Assembly (NCBI GenBank): GCA_964400725.1
Contig: CAYNVS010000008.1
Location: 1-64,000, forward strand
Direction: 5' to 3'
Length of the DNA: 64,000 nt
From: CAYNVS01 sp964400725
GTDB lineage: Bacteria; Myxococcota_A; SURF-8; CAYNVS01
A model generated the notes under the pieces. That model made no database searches. It had not been told where the DNA came from and worked only from the letters and a program-made list of their open reading frames with translations. Positions 41,748 through 50,753 of this stretch are shown piece after piece; position 1 is the stretch's first letter; each line of letters starts with the position of its first letter. The position numbers were made by a program, and so were the translations under genes.

Positions 41748-43503
41748 CCAGCAGGAACTCGCCTTCTTCGTTCACTTCCCCGGACGCTACGTCGTAAGCG
41801 CCAAGCCCGTCTTCCGTCATTTCAAGCAGTTCCGCCAACGCTCCCCCCGAAAGAGGCTTTTCGTTCCGGATAATTTTTCCGCTTATGATTTCACCCTTTT
41901 CAAGCGGGAAATTCATGTTTACGTCTCCGTAAATCTCAAAATCCGGCACCGTATAGTAGGCTAGCCCCGAAGAAGCGGGCGGTTTGATTACTATAAGGTA
42001 TTTGCCTTTGTCCAGCGAGGCCGAGAAAGAGCCGTCGGCGCCGGTCGTAAAATGGTAAACGCGGGTTGTTTTTACGATATTGTCCAACATGTAGGTCGCC
42101 TCAACCAGCGCGCCCGCGGCGGGTTTGTCTTCCGCGTCAACAACCGCGCCGAAAAGTTTTACCTTCGGCTCCAATATCGCCTCGAAATTGACGTCGTACT
42201 CCTGATCGTTTTCCGCGCCGTGGCTTATCGCCGTGCAATCGAGCTTCCACGCCGCGGCTCCGGCCGGCTCCGTCTGATCGGGGACGATGTAAACGTCGTA
42301 GTGGCCGGGGTAAAGCATAACTTCAAAACCGCCTTCCGAGGCGGCGGCTCCGCGCTTGTCTTCGATTTGCAGCGTCTTTATAAATTCTCCGTGCTCGGAA
42401 ACGCTTTTAAATATAAGGCCAGCCTTTTTTACCGGCGCGCAGGCGGCTTGATTTTCTTTTTCCGGCGGCGTTTTGCATAAAGGATTCGATTTGTTGCCTA
42501 TCAATAGTTTTCCATTAACTCTGCACGCGCCCGAATAAAGTTTTGAATAATCCAGAAGAAGAACCGGCAGTTCGTCTCCGGACGACGCGTCCCAGTATTT
42601 TGTTGAATAAAATTCCAAATTCGGATCTTGTTTCTCGACGCTGATAATCGAAGGATAGACGCGCTTCGGAACAAAAGGCCGCGAATCGAACCTCCCGTCG
42701 ATTTCCAAAGAAAATTTCGCGCCCTCTACGGACGGAAGATAAAGCGTGAACGATCCGCCCGCGTAAATGGAGCCTTCCGTTGAGCGCATGTTGCCGTTTT
42801 TAGCGCGGACTTTCAATCCGGCGACCTGCTCGTTGCTAAAACCGGCGATGTAGCCGGCCGCGACGGGATAAGCTCCGGTAAGATCGAATTGAATGAATCC
42901 GTCGCCGCTTTTCAACTCCAGTCCGGCGATTTTAAACATCGGCGGAATGAACGGCGGCATAGGTTTGTTTTTAGGATAAAGAAAAATGTCGTACAAACCG
43001 GCCAGCAAAGAAGTTTTAAAAGTTCCGTCCAATTCGGATAACGACGCCGTAACCGGCTCCACGCCGAGAATGGCGGGAAGGTTGTTCGGCCTGACCGGCG
43101 AAAAGACTATGTCGCCGCCCAATGGCGAAAGTCCTCCTCCTCTGTCCGCCATCGCCGAACCGGAAATATTGTATATCGGCGCGGCCGCAACGGCCATGTT
43201 TTTAGGAACCGGCTTGGCTACGGCGAAAACCTGCCCTTGACGTTCGTTGTAAGGGGTAATGCGAAGATATGAAAACTTCTGCGGCTCTCCTTCCATATCG
43301 CCGGCAACCTCGGCCGCCTCGGCGAAATCCGCCGCTTCGGAATCGGACGTCTCGACGTCCAAATCTCCGCCCTCGCCGGGAATGTTGGCCTCGGCGTTGA
43401 AGTAACGACAGGCTGAAAGCGAGAGAGCCGACGCAAAAAGCGCGACTATTACCGCTAATTGCGCCGCGCCTCCGGTTTTAAAACGAAAAATCGACGAGCT
43501 CAC
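41728..43503 (-). CDS. Lipoprotein with carboxypeptidase-regulatory-like repeats
   Basis: 591 residues from GTG 43503 (GGAG 9 nt upstream; the frame opens at 43566 but that would overlap the upstream gene). Signal peptide and lipobox ALSLSAC, then an acidic linker (EGGDLDVETSDSEAADFAEA). The body repeats a beta-sandwich theme with S-F-x-x-x-L-x-x-G-x-Y-x-I/V-x-x-x-P endings, for example GTFKTSLLAGLYDIFLYP, GGFEVMLYPGHYDVYIVP and GSFSASLDKGKYLIVIKP, that is at least three CarboxypepD_reg-like domains. Probably a cell-surface structural or adhesive protein. 4 bp behind the next lipoprotein gene. Confidence 0.75.
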   Translation of the reverse strand: MSSSIFRFKTGGAAQLAVIVALFASALSLSACRYFNAEANIPGEGGDLDVETSDSEAADFAEAAEVAGDMEGEPQKFSYLRITPYNERQGQVFAVAKPVPKNMAVAAAPIYNISGSAMADRGGGLSPLGGDIVFSPVRPNNLPAILGVEPVTASLSELDGTFKTSLLAGLYDIFLYPKNKPMPPFIPPMFKIAGLELKSGDGFIQFDLTGAYPVAAGYIAGFSNEQVAGLKVRAKNGNMRSTEGSIYAGGSFTLYLPSVEGAKFSLEIDGRFDSRPFVPKRVYPSIISVEKQDPNLEFYSTKYWDASSGDELPVLLLDYSKLYSGACRVNGKLLIGNKSNPLCKTPPEKENQAACAPVKKAGLIFKSVSEHGEFIKTLQIEDKRGAAASEGGFEVMLYPGHYDVYIVPDQTEPAGAAAWKLDCTAISHGAENDQEYDVNFEAILEPKVKLFGAVVDAEDKPAAGALVEATYMLDNIVKTTRVYHFTTGADGSFSASLDKGKYLIVIKPPASSGLAYYTVPDFEIYGDVNMNFPLEKGEIISGKIIRNEKPLSGGALAELLEMTEDGLGAYDVASGEVNEEGEFLLVIPKAK

Positions 43504-43507
43504 TTTT

Positions 43508-44089
43508 TTATTCTCCGACGTATCCCTGAACGCAGCGCGGGTCGCTGCGCACCGGACTTTCGTCAACTACTTTTACTACCCATCTGGCGTACGTCCAATG
43601 GGCGCCTTCCTGAGGTTCCCAATTTATATACGAACCGGAATTGGCGAACTCCTGATCGCTGACCACTACGTCAACCACGTGATAAACGCCGGGTTCGTCC
43701 CCCGCGAAAAGCGAGTTAGCCGAGATAATCAGGCTCAGTCCGACGGACAGCGGGTTGAGGTTCGATTTGTAGTAATCGAGGAACCAATTGATTCTGACGT
43801 CCTGCGCGTTTAGGTCTTCGCCTTCCGAGTTAATCAGCTTTGTTATTCTGAAGCGGTATCCCTTGCACTTCTTGTCGATTTGAATCACGGCGTCGCCCAT
43901 CAACGGGTCGGTTGCCTGAATTATCGGCGCAATGCCTTCGGGAGAGAAAGCTCCGCTTCTCTCTTTGATGTCGTCGTACGCGAGACATCCGCAGAACGCG
44001 TATGCAAATATTACAAAGAGCGCCGGCGCAAACAAAATTTGCGCCCTTTGCCGACATATAAGCAAAATCGGCGCCCCTTTTAAAGACAT
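43508..44089 (-). CDS. Small lipoprotein of unknown function
   Basis: 193 residues from ATG 44089; a TTG at 44110 is in frame but less likely. Signal sequence ends in a lipobox (AYAFCGC). The mature part (IAPIIQATDPLMGDAVIQID, YRFRITKLINSEGEDLNAQD) has the look of a beta-sandwich. No family recognised. With the 41728 gene it forms a two-gene lipoprotein operon. Confidence 0.68.
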   Translation of the reverse strand: MSLKGAPILLICRQRAQILFAPALFVIFAYAFCGCLAYDDIKERSGAFSPEGIAPIIQATDPLMGDAVIQIDKKCKGYRFRITKLINSEGEDLNAQDVRINWFLDYYKSNLNPLSVGLSLIISANSLFAGDEPGVYHVVDVVVSDQEFANSGSYINWEPQEGAHWTYARWVVKVVDESPVRSDPRCVQGYVGE

Positions 44090-44413
44090 GCGTTTAACTC
44101 TTTGAAACAACTAAATTTATCCTGCGTTCGTCGGGCTGACCGTAATTTGCGGAAGTTCAGCGTCAAACAATTTTTTCGCGACAAATTAATCATACTAATA
44201 CATAAATATGTAAAGAGCGTGAAAAAATATATCCGTTAATTAAACCAAATTTTCGGGTTTAAATCAAGTATTATAAATAATTAGCGTCTCGCATATTCGA
44301 CTTATTCCAAGAATCTAAGAACGCGGAGAAAAATACAATTTCGGTCAATACTTTTTAGAAACGCTTAAGCCGCGACGCGCCGTTAAAACAAATGCGGAGT
44401 TTTATTCAAGCAT
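44090..44413. other. AT-rich divergent intergenic region
   Basis: No coding frame. It is AT-rich, particularly 44170-44290, and should carry the promoter of the minus-strand lipoprotein pair, which I could not pin down. The plus-strand promoter is listed separately. Confidence 0.45.
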
Positions 44414-44442
44414 TTGACAGTCAGCGATTTTAACTATATATA
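44414..44442 (+). promoter_or_regulatory. Strong sigma70-type promoter of the Kelch lipoprotein gene
   Basis: TTGACA (44414-44419), exactly 17 bp, TATATA (44437-44442). It stands 50 bp before the ATG, which has AAAAGGAG as ribosome binding site. It is among the best consensus promoters in the window. Confidence 0.75.
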
Positions 44443-44492
44443 TGTAATGTTAATTTTATACGGTTTTTAAGCGCCTTAAAAGGAGCATTGCA

Positions 44493-46319
44493 ATGAAAAA
44501 ATTTTCGTTCGCCGCTCTGGCCTTCTGCCTTACCTTAACGCTTTTTTTCGCGGCGGGCTGCGCGCAGCCGGAAGAGAGCAGGCAGTTTAATATCCGCTGG
44601 GCCGCCGACGAGTCGGAATGCGACGGATCGGAAACCTATACCAGCGGCTATCAGGAAGACAAACTTCCGCGCAACGTTACGCAGTTAAAGTTTATTCTCA
44701 TCGACGATACGACCGCCGAAAAGAGAACCGTAAAAGAAGCTATTATTTACGTTTACGGCGATTGTCAGAACTCCGAAACCTGCATGCTGCCCGACTCGTC
44801 CGAATTCCTTTGGAAAGGACTGCCGACCGGAAGGTTTCAGTTAAAAGTTATCGCCTATCAGAACGACAACGACGGTCAGCCGGTTCCGGCGTGGGTCGGC
44901 ATCAATCCGCGCTTTACCATTGTTGACGATAAGGCTCCGGTTGAAGTCAATATCTTTATGAAACGAATCGGAAAGATTTCGACGACTTTCGGCTGTATGA
45001 AAGTCCCCAGAGCGTTCCATCAGGCGGTTAAACTGCGCGACGGCTCCATTCTCGTATTCGGCGGCGTTTCAAGCTACGACTCAGGTTTTCTTTGCGACGG
45101 GACCTGCGACCAAATGATAGCGACCGACAGCGTTGAAAAGTTCGACCCGACCACCGGACGTTTTGTGGAACTGGCGCCTATGGCGGTAAGGCGCGCCTTT
45201 CACAGGGCGATGCTGCTGGAAGATTCGGGACTCGTTATAATAGTCGGCGGCGCCCAGAACGTTTTATACGATCCGCGGAGTTCCAGCATAGAGCAATTCG
45301 GCTCTTTGTTTCATCCCGCGGTCGGAACCATGTCGGCCAGCATGGAAATTTACGACCCCAGCGCCGGCGGCGCCACCAGCGGCGAAATACCGCTTAACGA
45401 AGGACGCGCTCTTTTTGATATGGCGCGCATTGTCGCCAATCCCGGCGATCCGCAGAATAAAGGAGAACTGTTCGTGATAAGCGGCGGCCTCAACGACGCC
45501 GGGAAACTTCACAGCGCGGAAATTATAAATCACAACTACATGCCTTACGAGTCGGTTTACCCGATAGACTCGCCGGTGCTTATTAAAAACATGATTAACC
45601 CCAGAGCGGGGCACTCGCTTGTCGCGCCTTTTACGAACGACACCAAGACCGTAGCCATAGGAGGCGCGCCCAAGGGCGTTGTTTCGATGGAATATTTAGG
45701 CAAGCCGATAGTGGATTTCGTGGAAATCGCAAACGTAACCGGCGACCTTCCCAATTCGCTTTACGCTTTAAGCGTTGTGGTTAATCCTGGAGCGTCCGGA
45801 GTCTCCAACATTCTGCTTTACGGCGGCATGACCATGGACGCCAACGGTAAAATCTGGGGACCGAACGAAAAAATTTCTTCAACGCTGGTCTCGTTCTCCG
45901 TAACCGACGAAACGCCCGAAATTTCCGTTCAACCGGCCAATACCATTGCCGCCACAGCGTTTGCGGCGGGAATCAACCTTTCATCCGACCCGGCCAACCC
46001 GCTCGTGATTATATCCGGCGGCGGCTACGGAAGCGATTTAAGCTCCGTTTCAAACAATATCGAATACACGACGGACGGAATAAACTTCGCGCCGATTTTA
46101 GGCTCCGGAGGCGTTCCGCTTACGCTGCGAGCCTACATCAATCCGTCGTCTATAAGCGATCCGACGATTCACGGACGAATGGGGCACACCGCAACGATAC
46201 TTCCCGAAGGCGGAGTAATATTTATCGGCGGACTAGACAAAACGATGGTCAGCCCCCCGCCGCGCCCGACCGCGAAGATAGTTCTCTCCAACGCGGAGAT
46301 AGTTATAATGCCGTATTAA
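44493..46319 (+). CDS. Kelch-repeat beta-propeller lipoprotein
   Basis: 608 residues. Signal peptide with lipobox LFFAAGC, a ~150-residue beta domain (TQLKFILIDDTT, FQLKVIAYQNDNDGQP), then Kelch-type repeats from ~165 on: GSILVFGGVSSYD, VEKFDPTTGRFVELAPM, RRAFHRAMLLEDSGLVIIVGG, GELFVISGGLND, GRMGHTATILPEGGVIFIGG. These should form a six- or seven-bladed propeller for protein or sugar binding at the surface. No catalytic Tyr/Cys of galactose oxidase is visible. Single gene with its own promoter and terminator. Confidence 0.85.
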   Translation: MKKFSFAALAFCLTLTLFFAAGCAQPEESRQFNIRWAADESECDGSETYTSGYQEDKLPRNVTQLKFILIDDTTAEKRTVKEAIIYVYGDCQNSETCMLPDSSEFLWKGLPTGRFQLKVIAYQNDNDGQPVPAWVGINPRFTIVDDKAPVEVNIFMKRIGKISTTFGCMKVPRAFHQAVKLRDGSILVFGGVSSYDSGFLCDGTCDQMIATDSVEKFDPTTGRFVELAPMAVRRAFHRAMLLEDSGLVIIVGGAQNVLYDPRSSSIEQFGSLFHPAVGTMSASMEIYDPSAGGATSGEIPLNEGRALFDMARIVANPGDPQNKGELFVISGGLNDAGKLHSAEIINHNYMPYESVYPIDSPVLIKNMINPRAGHSLVAPFTNDTKTVAIGGAPKGVVSMEYLGKPIVDFVEIANVTGDLPNSLYALSVVVNPGASGVSNILLYGGMTMDANGKIWGPNEKISSTLVSFSVTDETPEISVQPANTIAATAFAAGINLSSDPANPLVIISGGGYGSDLSSVSNNIEYTTDGINFAPILGSGGVPLTLRAYINPSSISDPTIHGRMGHTATILPEGGVIFIGGLDKTMVSPPPRPTAKIVLSNAEIVIMPY

Positions 46320-46342
46320 AAGGCTTTGCGAGAGTAATTACG

Positions 46343-46372
46343 ACGCGCTCCAAACGGGGCGCGTTTTATTTT
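46343..46372 (+). terminator. Rho-independent terminator of the Kelch gene
   Basis: Stem ACGCGCTCC / GGGGCGCGT (9 bp, one G-T pair) with loop AAAC, followed by TTTTATTTT. It begins 24 bp after the stop. Confidence 0.88.
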
Positions 46373-46378
46373 GTCCGC

Positions 46379-47769
46379 TCAGTAGGAGTATTTCGTCGGG
46401 CCGCCGTATAGATGCCATAATACGTTGCCGTCGCGCCAGGATTTTAGGCTTTCTATTTCTTTTTGATAAATATAAACGATCTGGTCGGCAACTTCAGAGT
46501 TTGTGCACCCTTCAATAATTATTTGTTTGTCCGAAAGCGCTAGCGGGTCATAATTTGGATTGTAAATTTCAAATACATAACCCGCGCCAAATAAATAGGA
46601 ATCAGGATATTGGCATCCAGAAAAAGGAGCAATTCTTGAGTCCAAATCAAATTGCATAATAGGCATGCCTCCCATCCCTGAACTAATTGCCGTAAGACGC
46701 GTTTGTACATGCGTTTCAATATTTAATTTTTCAAGTTTTTCGCCATTCAAAATGTACAAAGTTTTGCAGTCGCCGCCGGTCATTGTAGTAAAATATTCCA
46801 TCTTTACAAACCATAATAGACCGCCGTTTCCATTTAAAATGCCTAAAGAATAATTAGGCTCAAGGCTTTCCTCTATCGCCATTTTCAATGCGCATTCTTT
46901 ACTTGTGAGACCTATTTTGTATAGTCTCATTCCCGCGCTTGCCCACAGCGTTTGGCCGTCGTAGGCCAGGCCGTACATCCGATTAAGGTCTTCCGGGCAG
47001 TTTGTTACCTTATGCCATGTTCCGTCGGTAGTGTTATACAGCGCAAGCGCGTCGGCGGTAAGCGCCGAGATGAAATTTCCGGCAATGTCAATATCAATCA
47101 CGTCGCCGGTTGCAACCTCCGCGGGAATATCATAAACAGTCCACAGGCCGCCGCGCAATCGCGCGATCTGGCCAGTCAAGCCGACCCAAATTTCGGTCGA
47201 GCCGTCCGCAACGCGTCCGTCCATGCTGAATACTCCCTTTACCCGCGAATCGCAGACGAGCGTCCCGCCGTCGCCGATTTCGGTAAAAACCCAAAACTCC
47301 GGCCCGCCGAAGTAAACATTACCCGTTCCGTCGCCCCACACCGCGCGGCTGTTTTTAATGCTGTCGCTGTTTTCTCCGCAGGCTGTAGTCTGCACGCCGT
47401 CCCACGGCAACTTTTGTATTGTTATTTGCGTTGGCTCGGCATGTTCGACCTCATTTTGCTCGGTTTCAATGTTTTCTTCGCTGCTTTCTTCCGCCGTTTC
47501 TGCAATTTCTTCTTCGGGTAATTCCTCCTCGTTTATTTCCTCTTCGTATTCGGTCGGCTCTTCGTCCAATATTTCATTTGAGATTTCCTCTTCTTCCGCA
47601 AACTCCTCGGCGGTTTGTTCTGGCTCAAGCTCGGCCTCATCCGCGTATTCGTCCGCGTCTGCATTGTTGGTGCTTACCGGTTTGCTTGAGCAGCCGAAGG
47701 CGGCAAATAAAATAATAAAAACCCACAGCCGGCTGAATGTTTTAAAACGCGCGTAAATTTAGCGGTCAT
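46379..47769 (-). CDS. Acidic-linker lipoprotein, needs a -1 frameshift at T TTA AAA
   Basis: The long frame reads in from a lipobox (FIILFAAFGC) through a very acidic linker (EEEINEEELPEEEIAETAEE and more) to a propeller-like domain (KLPWDGVQTTACGE, VWGDGTGNVYFGG, GLAYDGQTLWASAGMRLYKI). Ahead of the lipobox this frame has no ATG, GTG or TTG before a TAA. The only start with a ribosome binding site (TTGAGG, then ATG 47769-47767) is in the +1-shifted frame and reads M-T-A-K-F-T-R-V-L-K. Exactly there the zero-frame sequence is T TTA AAA (47746-47740), a canonical slippery heptamer; a -1 slip joins it to T-F-S-R-L-W-V-F-I-I-L, a perfect lipoprotein signal. Programmed frameshift, real mutation or sequencing indel cannot be separated here. 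Paralogue of the next gene. Confidence 0.7.
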
Positions 47770-47777
47770 ATTAAACC

Positions 47778-49223
47778 TCAAGGTAAAACAACCTCTTTTA
47801 AGTTTGTATTTAAAAGCATATTTAAAGAATCTTTCGCAATAAACACCCATATGTGCCTCGATCCGATTAGCATTCTGCGCATTTTGTAAATGCATATGCT
47901 TAAAAGCCCTCTTGAAAATTTGCAAACAGGATCAACATACATCAGGCACTGTCCTAAGCTTTCGATTTTGTCTGACATTAAATGATTATCTGCCATTAAT
48001 AATTTGTCCTCCATCACGCATGCGGAGGTACAAAGAGAACCAGGTTCGTAATAGTTGTCAAAAAAGTATGTCTGAAAACATAAAAGCGGCTCTCCACTCA
48101 TACCATGTCCCATTGACAACGCTTCGGCTCCGGCTTCGTTTGAGACGGGCAAATTGATTGCGCGCAAGGAAACTCCGTCGTATGTCATTAAAGCTTTGAA
48201 CGCTAGCTCTATATCTCCAAGCCAGAGAACTCCGTTTTTGTCCGCATTCAGAATGCCTATTTCTTCATACGTTCCCGGCTGCTCGATTACGGTTTTGTGA
48301 AATTCACATGTTGCCGCAGCAAGATTGATTGTATAAAGCGAAACGCCCGCCGAAACCCACAGACGCGAGCCGTCCCAGCGCGGCCCGTGGTATTTGTTAA
48401 GCGTATCCGGACAGTTTGTTACAATTCGCCATTCCTGCGTCTGCGGGTTATAAAGACCTAACTTTTCTTTCGTGCGAACCGAGAGCAAAGCTCCGGCAAA
48501 CTCGAGGTCGGTTACATTGTTTTGTTCAATATCCGAGCTTTGCGTAAGCATTGCTTCCGGCAAGGGCAAAACGTTCCACGCGCCGTTCGAGTATATTGAT
48601 ATAGCTCCGTTGTGGCCCAGCCAGACTTCAATTGTTCCTTGAAGTTCGCGTCCCGTCATGCTGATAATCTCTTTGTTGACAAGCGGCTCGCAGACAAGCT
48701 TTTGCGAAGGCAGGTCAGTGAATTTCCAAAGTCGAGCCCCTCCAAAATATGTAGTTCCGGCGGAATCTTCCCACACTCCGAATATAAACCTAAGGCTTGC
48801 TTTGGCGTCGTCTCCTTTGCATGGTTCTACAGTAACGCCGTCCCACGGCATATCTCTTAAAATTATTGCCGCCGCCTCGGGAGATTCCTCAAATTCCTGA
48901 TATTCATCTACCTCGGTAATTTCTTCCGCTTCCGAAATCTGATCTTCATCAGGATCAACAAGAGATTCATCTACTTCTTCAACGGATGTCTCGCCGTCTT
49001 CAACAATTTCCTCTTCTGAATCAAACAGTTCTTCGTCGAATATTTCATCCGTTGTTTCAGCTTCTTCAAGGTCGCCGTCCGCGCCGTATATTAGCTCTTC
49101 TTCGACTTCAGAATCTCCAACTTTTGTACTTGGATAATTGCTTGAGCAGCCGTAACAGGCGAGCAAAAGTATCGGCGCCAATAACGGCGCGGTTCCCCTT
49201 ACAAGTTTAATAAATTGCGACAT
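47778..49223 (-). CDS. Acidic-linker lipoprotein with propeller-like domain
   Basis: 481 residues from ATG 49223; a start 12 codons upstream is unsupported. Lipobox LLLACYGC, a ~100-residue Glu/Asp linker (DGDLEEAETTDEIFDEELFD), then a repeat domain shared with the downstream paralogue: MPWDGVTVEPCKGDD, GVWEDSAGTTYFGGARLWKF, VWLGHNGAISIYSNGAWNVL, RLWVSAGVSLYTI. The T-x-Y-F-G-G / L-W-x-S-A-G pattern resembles two-component-sensor or NHL-like propeller blades. Presumably surface-exposed on a long acidic stalk. The two copies lie 8 bp apart. Confidence 0.75.
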   Translation of the reverse strand: MSQFIKLVRGTAPLLAPILLLACYGCSSNYPSTKVGDSEVEEELIYGADGDLEEAETTDEIFDEELFDSEEEIVEDGETSVEEVDESLVDPDEDQISEAEEITEVDEYQEFEESPEAAAIILRDMPWDGVTVEPCKGDDAKASLRFIFGVWEDSAGTTYFGGARLWKFTDLPSQKLVCEPLVNKEIISMTGRELQGTIEVWLGHNGAISIYSNGAWNVLPLPEAMLTQSSDIEQNNVTDLEFAGALLSVRTKEKLGLYNPQTQEWRIVTNCPDTLNKYHGPRWDGSRLWVSAGVSLYTINLAAATCEFHKTVIEQPGTYEEIGILNADKNGVLWLGDIELAFKALMTYDGVSLRAINLPVSNEAGAEALSMGHGMSGEPLLCFQTYFFDNYYEPGSLCTSACVMEDKLLMADNHLMSDKIESLGQCLMYVDPVCKFSRGLLSICIYKMRRMLIGSRHIWVFIAKDSLNMLLNTNLKEVVLP

Positions 49224-49290
49224 TATATATCCCCGTTTCCTTAAATCGCTCCAATACAACCGCGGAGCGTCGTTATTCCCTTCGCAAATA

Positions 49291-49319
49291 ATTGTATTAT
49301 TTCGGCGTTATTTTGTAAA
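49291..49319 (-). promoter_or_regulatory. Sigma70-type promoter of the acidic lipoprotein pair
   Basis: On the minus strand TTTACA (49319-49314), 17 bp, TACAAT (49296-49291), about 68 bp before the start codon at 49223. Confidence 0.62.
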
Positions 49320-49383
49320 GAAAAGTTTTGCTCGCGAACCGAACGACCGTAACGGATTGAAATTCCGTCTAATGTTTAATTCT

Positions 49384-49818
49384 TTATTTTTTCAATTTAA
49401 ATAAAAGTTGAATTCCCGTAATCAGAACATAAATGCCTACAACTGCCAGCGCTATTAAGTAGATCGCCAGCTCCTTGTCGTAACCGAAAGCAATTTTTAC
49501 GCTTTCCGTAGATAGCTTATGCGCGCCGTAGAACAATAAGGGCAACAATGTAAGTAAAAAGATGAGATTGAGAAAAAGCGCCTTCAAGCTTCCGGTAAAA
49601 AGCTGATGAGCGAGATACGCAAAAACCGCGACAGGGAACAAAAGAAGCATTGTGCCGGTAAACATTATAGCCAACAAAGGAAGAGAAACGCCGCCGTAAA
49701 AAATTATGACCGCCGCTATGAACGACTTTCTTCGCCAGTCCGAAAGGTACGGCGTTTTTTCCAGCAATAATGGCATGTAATCAAATGTTTTCGGCATTTT
49801 AAATTCTTTCCGTTTCAT
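49384..49818 (-). CDS. Hypothetical four-helix membrane protein
   Basis: 144 residues with about four membrane segments (FIAAVIIFYGGVSLPLLAIM, TMLLLFPVAVFAYLAHQLF, ALFLNLIFLLTLLPLLFYG, AIYLIALAVVGIYVLITGI). I do not recognise a family. Two starts compete: ATG 49818 (GGAAG upstream, overlapping folP by 20 bp) and ATG 49797 (GGAAAG upstream). Co-transcribed with folP. Confidence 0.65.
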   Translation of the reverse strand: MKRKEFKMPKTFDYMPLLLEKTPYLSDWRRKSFIAAVIIFYGGVSLPLLAIMFTGTMLLLFPVAVFAYLAHQLFTGSLKALFLNLIFLLTLLPLLFYGAHKLSTESVKIAFGYDKELAIYLIALAVVGIYVLITGIQLLFKLKK

Positions 49819-50650
49819 AAATAGCTTCCATCATTCGCGCGACGCGAACCGCCTGCGCAACGTCGTGAACGCGGAAAAGCCGAACCCCGGCCATATAGCC
49901 GTAAGCCTGGCACGCAAGCGTCTCTTCAAGCCTGTCTTCGACCGGCAAATCGAACAGTTTGCCGATGAACGACTTGCGCGAAACGCCCAACAGAACGGGG
50001 AAGCGTTCGGCGCTCAACTTGTCGATATGCTTGATTAAAAGCAAGTTTTGCTTAACCGTCTTGCCGAAGCATATACCGGGATCGAGCGCGATTCGCTCTT
50101 TTGCAATTCCGCGCGAAACGGCGTATTCCGCCCTGCCGCGAAGGTATTGCGCAACTTCCGAAACGACGTCGGCGTAGTCGGTGCGGGATTGCATTATTTC
50201 GGGCTCTGCGCTTGCGTGCATCAGTATAGCGCTCGCTCCGTTAGCCGCAGTTGCTTCGGCCATGCGGTCGTCGTAGGTAAAGGCCGAAACGTCGTTGATA
50301 ATTTGAGCGCCTTCTTTAACGGCCGCAAGCGCGACCGCGGATTTAACGGTGTCGATGGAAATTATTATTTTGGGAAGTCTGGCGGCAATTTGTTTAATTA
50401 TCGGGACGACTCGGTCGATTTCCTCTTCCGGCGTAATTCGCTTTGCGCCCGGGCGCGTCGATTCGCCGCCGACGTCGATAATATCGGCGCCTTGAGCGGC
50501 CATTTCCTCGGCGCGCGCAATCGCGGCGTCGAGCGAGTTATATTTGCCGCCGTCCGAAAAAGAGTCGGGCGTGGCGTTGAGTATGCCCATAACAAGGCTT
50601 TTACGGGTAAGGTCGAAGGTTTTATCGCCGATAATATATACGTCGCTCAA
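49799..50650 (-). CDS. folP: Dihydropteroate synthase
   Basis: 283 residues. Pterin-site motifs M-G-I-L-N-A-T-P-D-S-F-S-D-G-G (~21-35), DIIDVGGESTRPGA (~56-69), ISIDTVKS (~97-104), N-D-V-S-A-F, DPGICFGKTVKQN (~190-202), and the end R-V-H-D-V-A-Q-A-V-R. It joins p-aminobenzoate to dihydropterin pyrophosphate in folate synthesis and is the target of sulfonamides. Between the first motif and RPGA the loop composition is ordinary. Confidence 0.96.
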   Translation of the reverse strand: MSDVYIIGDKTFDLTRKSLVMGILNATPDSFSDGGKYNSLDAAIARAEEMAAQGADIIDVGGESTRPGAKRITPEEEIDRVVPIIKQIAARLPKIIISIDTVKSAVALAAVKEGAQIINDVSAFTYDDRMAEATAANGASAILMHASAEPEIMQSRTDYADVVSEVAQYLRGRAEYAVSRGIAKERIALDPGICFGKTVKQNLLLIKHIDKLSAERFPVLLGVSRKSFIGKLFDLPVEDRLEETLACQAYGYMAGVRLFRVHDVAQAVRVARMMEAIYETERI

Positions 50651-50753
50651 GGTCGCCTCTTTTAGGAATTCGCCCGCTCAACTACGCGCGGCGCGACGGC
50701 TTTTCCGCGTCCGTCTCGTTTGCCCGCAAACAGAGCGATGCAAAGCCGTAAGT

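Noticed and set aside
47520..47680. Repeat-like GAA/TTC-rich DNA, also at 48880-49100
   Set aside because: It only encodes the Glu/Asp linkers of the two lipoproteins; periodicity is irregular and not a CRISPR or satellite repeat.
47674..47925. Separate 83-residue gene between the two acidic lipoproteins
   Set aside because: Its first half is antisense-free spacer and the end of the upstream gene; the part from ATG 47769 is better read as the start of the lipoprotein joined by a -1 shift.
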